Shown here: piece after piece, positions 58,792-64,000 of the stretch
Position numbering within the stretch: position 1 is the stretch's first letter
Layout: the number at the start of each line of letters is the position of its first letter
NCBI GenBank assembly: GCA_950295325.1
Contig: OX485803.1
Span: forward strand, 76,029,554-76,093,553
Direction of reading: 5' to 3'
DNA length: 64,000 nt
Source: Polytrichum commune
Taxonomy: Eukaryota; Streptophyta; Polytrichopsida; Polytrichales; Polytrichaceae
Program-made: the position numbers and the translations under genes
The notes under the pieces: model-generated
The model's database searches: none
What the model saw: only the letters and a program-made list of their open reading frames with translations
What the model was told of the DNA's origin: nothing

Positions 58792-60430
58792 GAAGCAATT
58801 TTCAAGAGCATATCAATGGAACTTGCTTCAATAAAGTACCAAGTGACTTTAGGAAGACTCACCTACGCACATGTGGTCTTGTAGTGGACCCAGATATTCA
58901 AAGTCATTCTTCGTTGAGCCCAAGATCAATTCGCTGGGTCGTCGAATGCACTTGGTTTTGCAAGAGAAAGTGGTCGATATTCTGGTAAGAAAGAAAAATT
59001 CCAAGCAGTAAAAATTTCAGGAGATCAGCAAGTAGTATGTGTCCACCACTACTGTGGGAATCATGTGGTCAAGTTACCACTCCACTGATGATTGTAAATA
59101 CTCAGGAAATCAGTATTTCTTAACGTAAGACATTTAATAGGTACATTATTTTGTCTAATTAGTGTGGGTTGTCATTTGGAGTTACGCATTGCTATAACAT
59201 TTTATTGAGAGTAACATTTTCTTACCCTAATAACATAAGTACACTAAATATGATACTTAGTGTCATATGGTAATTAATGTCACTACGGTAACTTTTTGGA
59301 TGACATGTTTTCATTAAAAAATTAAGTGTAGTAGGGCCTACTGTAATTTGCTTTGCCACGTGAGGAATCATTGTCACAACCGGAGAAGTGGAACCTAGGC
59401 ACAAACATGTGTATATACACATGGCTTTGGAGATGCTAATATGGAGTGACTAGTTTCAACGTTGAATTCGGTACACCATGAGCATCTCTAAAGAACGATC
59501 CGATTAGAATAATTGTATTCTTATTGTGGGCCTACCGACATAAGGGTGCAGAAAGGCTGAGTAATGTTGTGAAGTTACATATGAACAATTTTGTAATTTA
59601 TTTATTTATATAAGGAATGTAATTTGAAATCGTGGGCTTATATCAATTTACTGACTGTGGTCCACTTCCAATGGCTTAGTAGTGACCATAATATTTAGGA
59701 TGATCGGTAGGACTAATGAATGGGGAGAACTTGTTAAACTGATGTTTAAGTAAACTAGACCAGGTTCAAACTGTCTAGAATTAAAACATGTTAAGTTCTA
59801 TCATAGGATCTAATGATAGGATTGAATGATAAGATCTTTTGATATAGTATGCAGAGTTGAGGATGATAATATTATAGCAAGTGTTTTGATTGCATTTTCA
59901 CTATTCAAAATTTACATTATATAGATTTAACATAGAAAGGAGGCATTTAAAAATTTCCAACATGTCTTAGTAGCATAACATTTAGGTAATCACTAAGGAT
60001 TCACTTATTTCCCATATATTTTTGGTAGATCATAAGTGTATCAACGAAACCGCTGATAGAATTCAATCCACCAAGAAGTCTAGATTTTGAAAATGTGTCC
60101 AAATGTACTTAAATCAACCAATCAGATTACCGGCTTAGACTCAAAACCCCAAGAAATTAACCAAACCATACTATAGAAAGTTTGGCATCCTAATAAGAAA
60201 GTATGATAAATAACCAAAGAAATTCAATGAATGACCGATTGATAATCAAGAAATAAGGATATTGACTTAGTTGGCTCAAACTTCTCCCTGTTCACTGTGT
60301 GGCACCACAATAGGGCCGGTGAGTCAGACTTACCCCATCTACTAGTCTTGACTCATCCTTTCATAGCCCCAGATAAAGGCAGCAGTCAGCTGAACCATCT
60401 GTTTCATTTCAACTGTGACTTGGAGGTATG
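58792..60430. other. Intergenic, no gene seen
   Basis: Short coding-like traces to the right of the MITE (for example FARESGRYSGKKEKFQAVK near 58,950-59,010) but no gene model can be built. The rest is AT-rich. Confidence 0.3.
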
Positions 60431-60434
60431 TCGG

Positions 60435-61360
60435 AGACTTTAAAGTAGAGGCGGCCATAACTGATCACTTACGAGATTCTTGCACCAGATCTTGAGAAGT
60501 ATAAGTTGGTGCAAGTTTTTCTTATGGAAGAAGATGGAAATCAGAAGGGCTTCACATTTTTTTGGTAATTTTATTTCTTAAATTGAAATTACTGCGAATT
60601 TTTGAAGCTAAAACTTGGCCCGAACATATTACCAATGTTTAGAGTTTGTCATAACAACTCATTTTAACCACTTATTCCCTCTCACTTTAGCACTAAAAAC
60701 CAAGACATGTGTCATGGCATTATTGGTTCCAGCTGAGTCGAATTTCAATCCCAACCTGATCAAAACTTATTCCAAGCTTGATCAAAATTCATTCCTAGCA
60801 AGATCAAAATTCTGGTGCCCTATAGATTGCCGGTGGGGTCTTAACGGGGATTAAGCGCCTCTACTATAAATCCAAACTTGCGTGACTTCGGCCTTCGGCT
60901 AAATTGGGTTGTCAACGTTGGAGTAGAGACACCTATAACCTATCACTTAAGATATTATGTGCCAGATTCGGAGAAGTATAAAGCGGTGCAATTTTTTCCT
61001 GTGTAAGAAGATAGAAATCAAGAGGATTGCAAATTCTTCAGTAATTTATTCCTTAAATTGAAGTTGCTATGAAATTTTTGAAGGCAAAAGTTAGCCTGAA
61101 CATATTACCAATCTAGAGTATGCCATAACCACTCAATTAACTGCTTGTTCCTCCTCACTTTAGCACTCACCACCACGACATGTGTCATGACACTATTGGT
61201 TCCGGCCTAACTGAAATCCAGACCCAACCAAATCAAAATTCAATCCCAACCCGATCCAAATTCTTGTACCCTATAGAATGCCGACGGGGTGGTAATGAAA
61301 GTTATCCAATATCTATTATAATACCCAATGCTGCACAACCGTTGACAAAATTCGGCCAAA
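60435..61360. repeat. Tandem duplication, two ~470-bp units
   Basis: Unit 1 is about 60,435-60,890 and unit 2 about 60,915-61,360. Shared phrases include GAACATATTACCAAT, GACATGTGTCATG, CACTTTAGCACT and CCCTATAGA. TTCGGCTAAATTGGGTTGTC (60,894) recurs in altered form near 61,640. Confidence 0.85.
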
Positions 61361-61409
61361 TACACGGTAACCCACCTAGTATTTTAATTTGTATCTCCTA
61401 TGCAGTGTC

Positions 61410-61640
61410 TGGGGGGATTTTTGGGCATAATTGGTTGAGATCCTTGTGTTTCCAGAGTCCGACCAGTTAAGAATATTGACTTCCTTTTGGTTTATTCTTT
61501 ATGAGTTTGAGGCATTTTCTGTAAATTCCTCTAAAATGATCGGTAAGTTTCCTTAAGTCCTTGACCTCAACTGGTTCCTTTCCACATTTCAACCGGTTCA
61601 TCTGTTACTAGTGGTTGGTTCTCCTGTTCATTGTTGCATT
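61410..61640 (+). repeat. Dispersed ~220-bp repeat, copy 3
   Basis: Third copy of the family at 44,985 and 50,270, beginning ATTTTTGGGCATAATTGGTT. Confidence 0.75.
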
Positions 61641-63577
61641 AGGCCTTCGGCTGAATGAACTTGTCAACGCTAAAATCGAACACTGCACAATCGTTGACAT
61701 GATTCAACCAAAGACACGGTAACCCACCTTTTGTTTGCTTTGTAAATGGTTTACATAAGCTTAGATCCAAATATGTTACCAAAACGCCAAAGTTTAGCTT
61801 CTATCCTTGATATTTGGAGCTGGAATTTGTGACTAGTACCAGTCAAATGACACAATGTAACTTATGTGGCACAACAAATAGTTTTGGCCATTGGATTGGA
61901 TTGAGGATGATTGTCTCCTTCAATTAGCAATTGCAATATTTTATGAAGATTATCATAAATGTGAATTATAAAATTGGAGTTCAAACAACATAACAATGAA
62001 ACATGGAATGTGGTAAAAATTACCAGGTCTATTTACCCGAGATGACTGTTGGGCTCCTAAGCTTTCATGAGGGCTATGACATGCATATGTGATCCCATGC
62101 CTTGCTACTGTGTACTTGCATCCAAAAATCTACAACGATTAACTATGTTAGGTCACAAGGCCAACACACTCACATTCTTTCCAACTGAAAAATGTAACAT
62201 TGCAAATTGAACATATAAGGCATGGTGAATGCACACTAGGGATCAAATACATCTACAACAAAAGTGGATAATCTTGATATGTTCTCAAAAACATCAAAAC
62301 TACACCTAATATGGTCATATGAGTTATGAGTGAAAGAATTATGTATCTTGACTCTTACCATATGACTGAGTGGACCACACCATCACATTTGTAAGTTTTT
62401 AACTTGAATGCTCGCCCCAAATCAACATCTCCAAACCCCTATTGTATAGGATGAAGAAAGATTCCCATTTGAATTAAACAATTGGGTCACAAACACTAGT
62501 AATCTATTGTAATTCACATCGATCATGTGCACGATTAACTCATTCACTGCAAGGTATCCAATGTCTTCAACACGAATACCTTATGTGGGCACATGACAAG
62601 TCCCACCACATATACTCTCTAACTTACCTTACCTCCAAAGCAAGTAGCAAGTTGAAACCATTCCCCATCAAGTCCTTGACAATCCAAAGCAATGTTTGAC
62701 TCACTATTGAAAAATGTACTACCTTTACGACCTCGGCTATTTATAGGACACCAATATTCAACCTTTCTATATTTAGACTCGACAATCTCGGATTTATAGG
62801 AAAAATCAAAATTTTCCATATTAGTTTTTGAGATTTAAAAAATGCAATTTCCAAGAATTTTATTTCCCTAACATAGTTTAATTAGTGCCGAAGTGATTAG
62901 GGTACTATGATGCACTATTATATAAAACAAGACTTTGTCATTTGAAACTGTAGTGACTCACTTGTCTCCCTGATAAGTTATTAGGTAGATGGGTCTTAAG
63001 TGGCTTGTTTTCTTAATCGGTACCCTATACTTGATTGGTATTTGGTTTAGTGCGGATCAAAGGACAAATGTCATAAACACACATGTTTAAAAGCGACTGC
63101 ACTACGTCTTCGAACATTAATAACTACTCCATTCTCAATAATGAGCACAATCAAGTATAGGGTTCCGTGCAATCCACGGGTTTAGGGTTGGTTAATGGAT
63201 GTACCCCCCCCCCAAAAAGAAAAAGAAAAAGAAAAAGAAAAAGAAATATTATCTCACTGTAGTCTCCCATAGGGACTAGGGCTGACTCTCCACTGGGGAG
63301 AGAAAACTCGCCTCCCTACTGCAGCGCACACCAGGTCAATGTTCGACGAGTCAGTCGTCAAGAGTTCCTGAATCACAACAAGACTTGAAATTCTCGTCCC
63401 AACTTTCAAACCTACCATCACGGCCTGATCCCAATCAATCTAAGAAAACATCATCACAACAATCCTCAAAAAATCATACAAAACCATAAAATTTACAATC
63501 TAGAAACTTGCAAGGAAGCTACCGTGGTCCCATGGCTCGTAGACTCACCCGATTCTCACAGACAACACGCCTAGCAC
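61641..63577. other. Intergenic with minor coding-like traces
   Basis: On the minus strand 62,619-62,819 reads MENFDFSYKSEIVE...FQLATCFGGKVS and ends near a GTAAGG donor; further along (62,420-62,570) the frame VEDIGYLAVNELIVHMIDVN is also protein-like. These might be exons of an unknown gene or element, but I cannot connect them. A (GAAAAA)n run lies at about 63,213-63,246. Confidence 0.3.
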
Positions 63578-63583
63578 TATAAA
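63578..63583 (+). promoter_or_regulatory. TATA box of the dirigent-like gene
   Basis: TATAAA, 133 bp upstream of the ATG at 63,716, with no other good TATA between. Confidence 0.5.
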
Positions 63584-63715
63584 TTCCACATCCTCTGCAA
63601 GGAAATTGCAAGTGCAGTCATCGAACTCTTCGCATTCAAAGAGTGCCCATCGCCATCTGCAATCGCAACTGAATTGTCACCTTGAATCGCCGAATCAGGA
63701 TTCTGTTTTGCAGCG

Positions 63716-64000
63716 ATGGCAGCAATGAAGACGATGTTGGTGCTCATGGCGCTGGTGGTGCTCGCCTCCCAATCCGGGGTGGCGATGGCGAAGAAGAAGC
63801 CTTCCACGCTCGTGCTGTACTCACAGGACATCCGGAGCGGAGACAACGCGACTTCGTATGTGATCACGAACTCGTCGTTGGGATACATGGCGGTGTACGA
63901 TCAAGCCATCTACTCCGGACCCACTGTGAACTCCCCCGAGGTTGGACGCCAATACGGGCAAGCCACCAACGTGGTGAAGGCAGGGATCCCCAACGCGTAC
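63716..64000 (+). CDS. Dirigent-like secreted protein, 5' part (cut by window end)
   Basis: 95 codons are visible from ATG 63,716 and the frame is still open at the edge. Residues 1 to about 25 form a classic signal peptide (MLVLMALVVLASQSGVAMA), so the product enters the secretory pathway and is probably apoplastic. The mature part starts KKKPSTLVLYSQDIRSGDNA and continues with GYMAVYDQAIYSGP and EVGRQYGQA, the pattern of the dirigent/allene-oxide-cyclase-like beta-barrel (LV-Y-x-D-I-x-G-x-x-A; V-x-D-x-x...GP; S-x-x-VGR-x-x-G). Dirigent proteins guide stereoselective phenoxy-radical coupling in lignan or lignin formation; catalytic residues would lie past the edge, so activity cannot be judged. 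Codon third positions are much richer in G/C than in surrounding DNA. A typical dirigent protein is about 180-190 aa, so roughly half is missing. Confidence 0.82.
   Translation, partial: MAAMKTMLVLMALVVLASQSGVAMAKKKPSTLVLYSQDIRSGDNATSYVITNSSLGYMAVYDQAIYSGPTVNSPEVGRQYGQATNVVKAGIPNAY

Noticed and set aside
63577-63888. 103-codon frame on the - strand
   Set aside because: Antisense of the dirigent-like gene.
1-64000. CRISPR arrays, bacterial operons or rRNA
   Set aside because: Intron-bearing plant genes and plant transposons; the tandem repeats have no regular spacer structure and no rRNA core sequence was seen.

Overview
The window is nuclear DNA of a land plant. It contains a GT-AG intron-split plant Shaker (AKT-type) potassium channel, the start of a plant dirigent-like gene, plant-type PIF/Harbinger and LINE elements, and long AT-rich intergenic DNA. 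The intron sizes, the repeat load and a 986-residue channel fit a non-seed plant such as a bryophyte, lycophyte or fern. That placement is inference only; nothing here fixes the species.

Layout. (1) 1-3.7 kb: a decayed minus-strand open frame, degenerate short tandem repeats and a 157-bp foldback. (2) 3,707-8,020: an apparently complete PIF/Harbinger DNA transposon with matching terminal inverted repeats, a TAA target duplication, a Myb/trihelix ORF1 on the + strand and a DDE transposase on the - strand. (3) 9.9-20.4 kb: the AKT1-like channel, 15 coding exons (11,393-20,097) joining in frame to 986 aa, with duplications inside introns 1 and 5. (4) 21-40 kb: the most unusual part. Six small ORFs (A to F) share a C-terminal signature H-x-C-x4-C-x2-C-G that I do not recognise. 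Two (B, C) lie in a diverged tandem duplication of about 4.9 kb; one (F) is broken by a stop codon inside the signature. The surrounding DNA carries hairpins, a perfect 54-bp palindrome and recurring TGCATCA-type inverted repeats. (5) 41-44 kb: remnants of cysteine-rich (Stig1-like) coding sequence and a short unknown ORF. (6) 45.9-50 kb: a decayed non-LTR retrotransposon. (7) 44-63 kb: several miniature inverted-repeat elements, three with clear target-site duplications, plus dispersed and tandem repeats. (8) 63.7-64.0 kb: the 5' end of a dirigent-like secreted protein gene, cut by the window edge.

The intact host genes supported here are the potassium channel and the dirigent-like gene. The A-F family is the best candidate for something undescribed: B and C have diverged in non-coding DNA, yet all length differences between their reading frames are multiples of three, which suggests selection on the protein. 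No function can be assigned from sequence alone. All coordinates come from reading by eye; splice sites were chosen by GT-AG rules, frame continuity and family resemblance.
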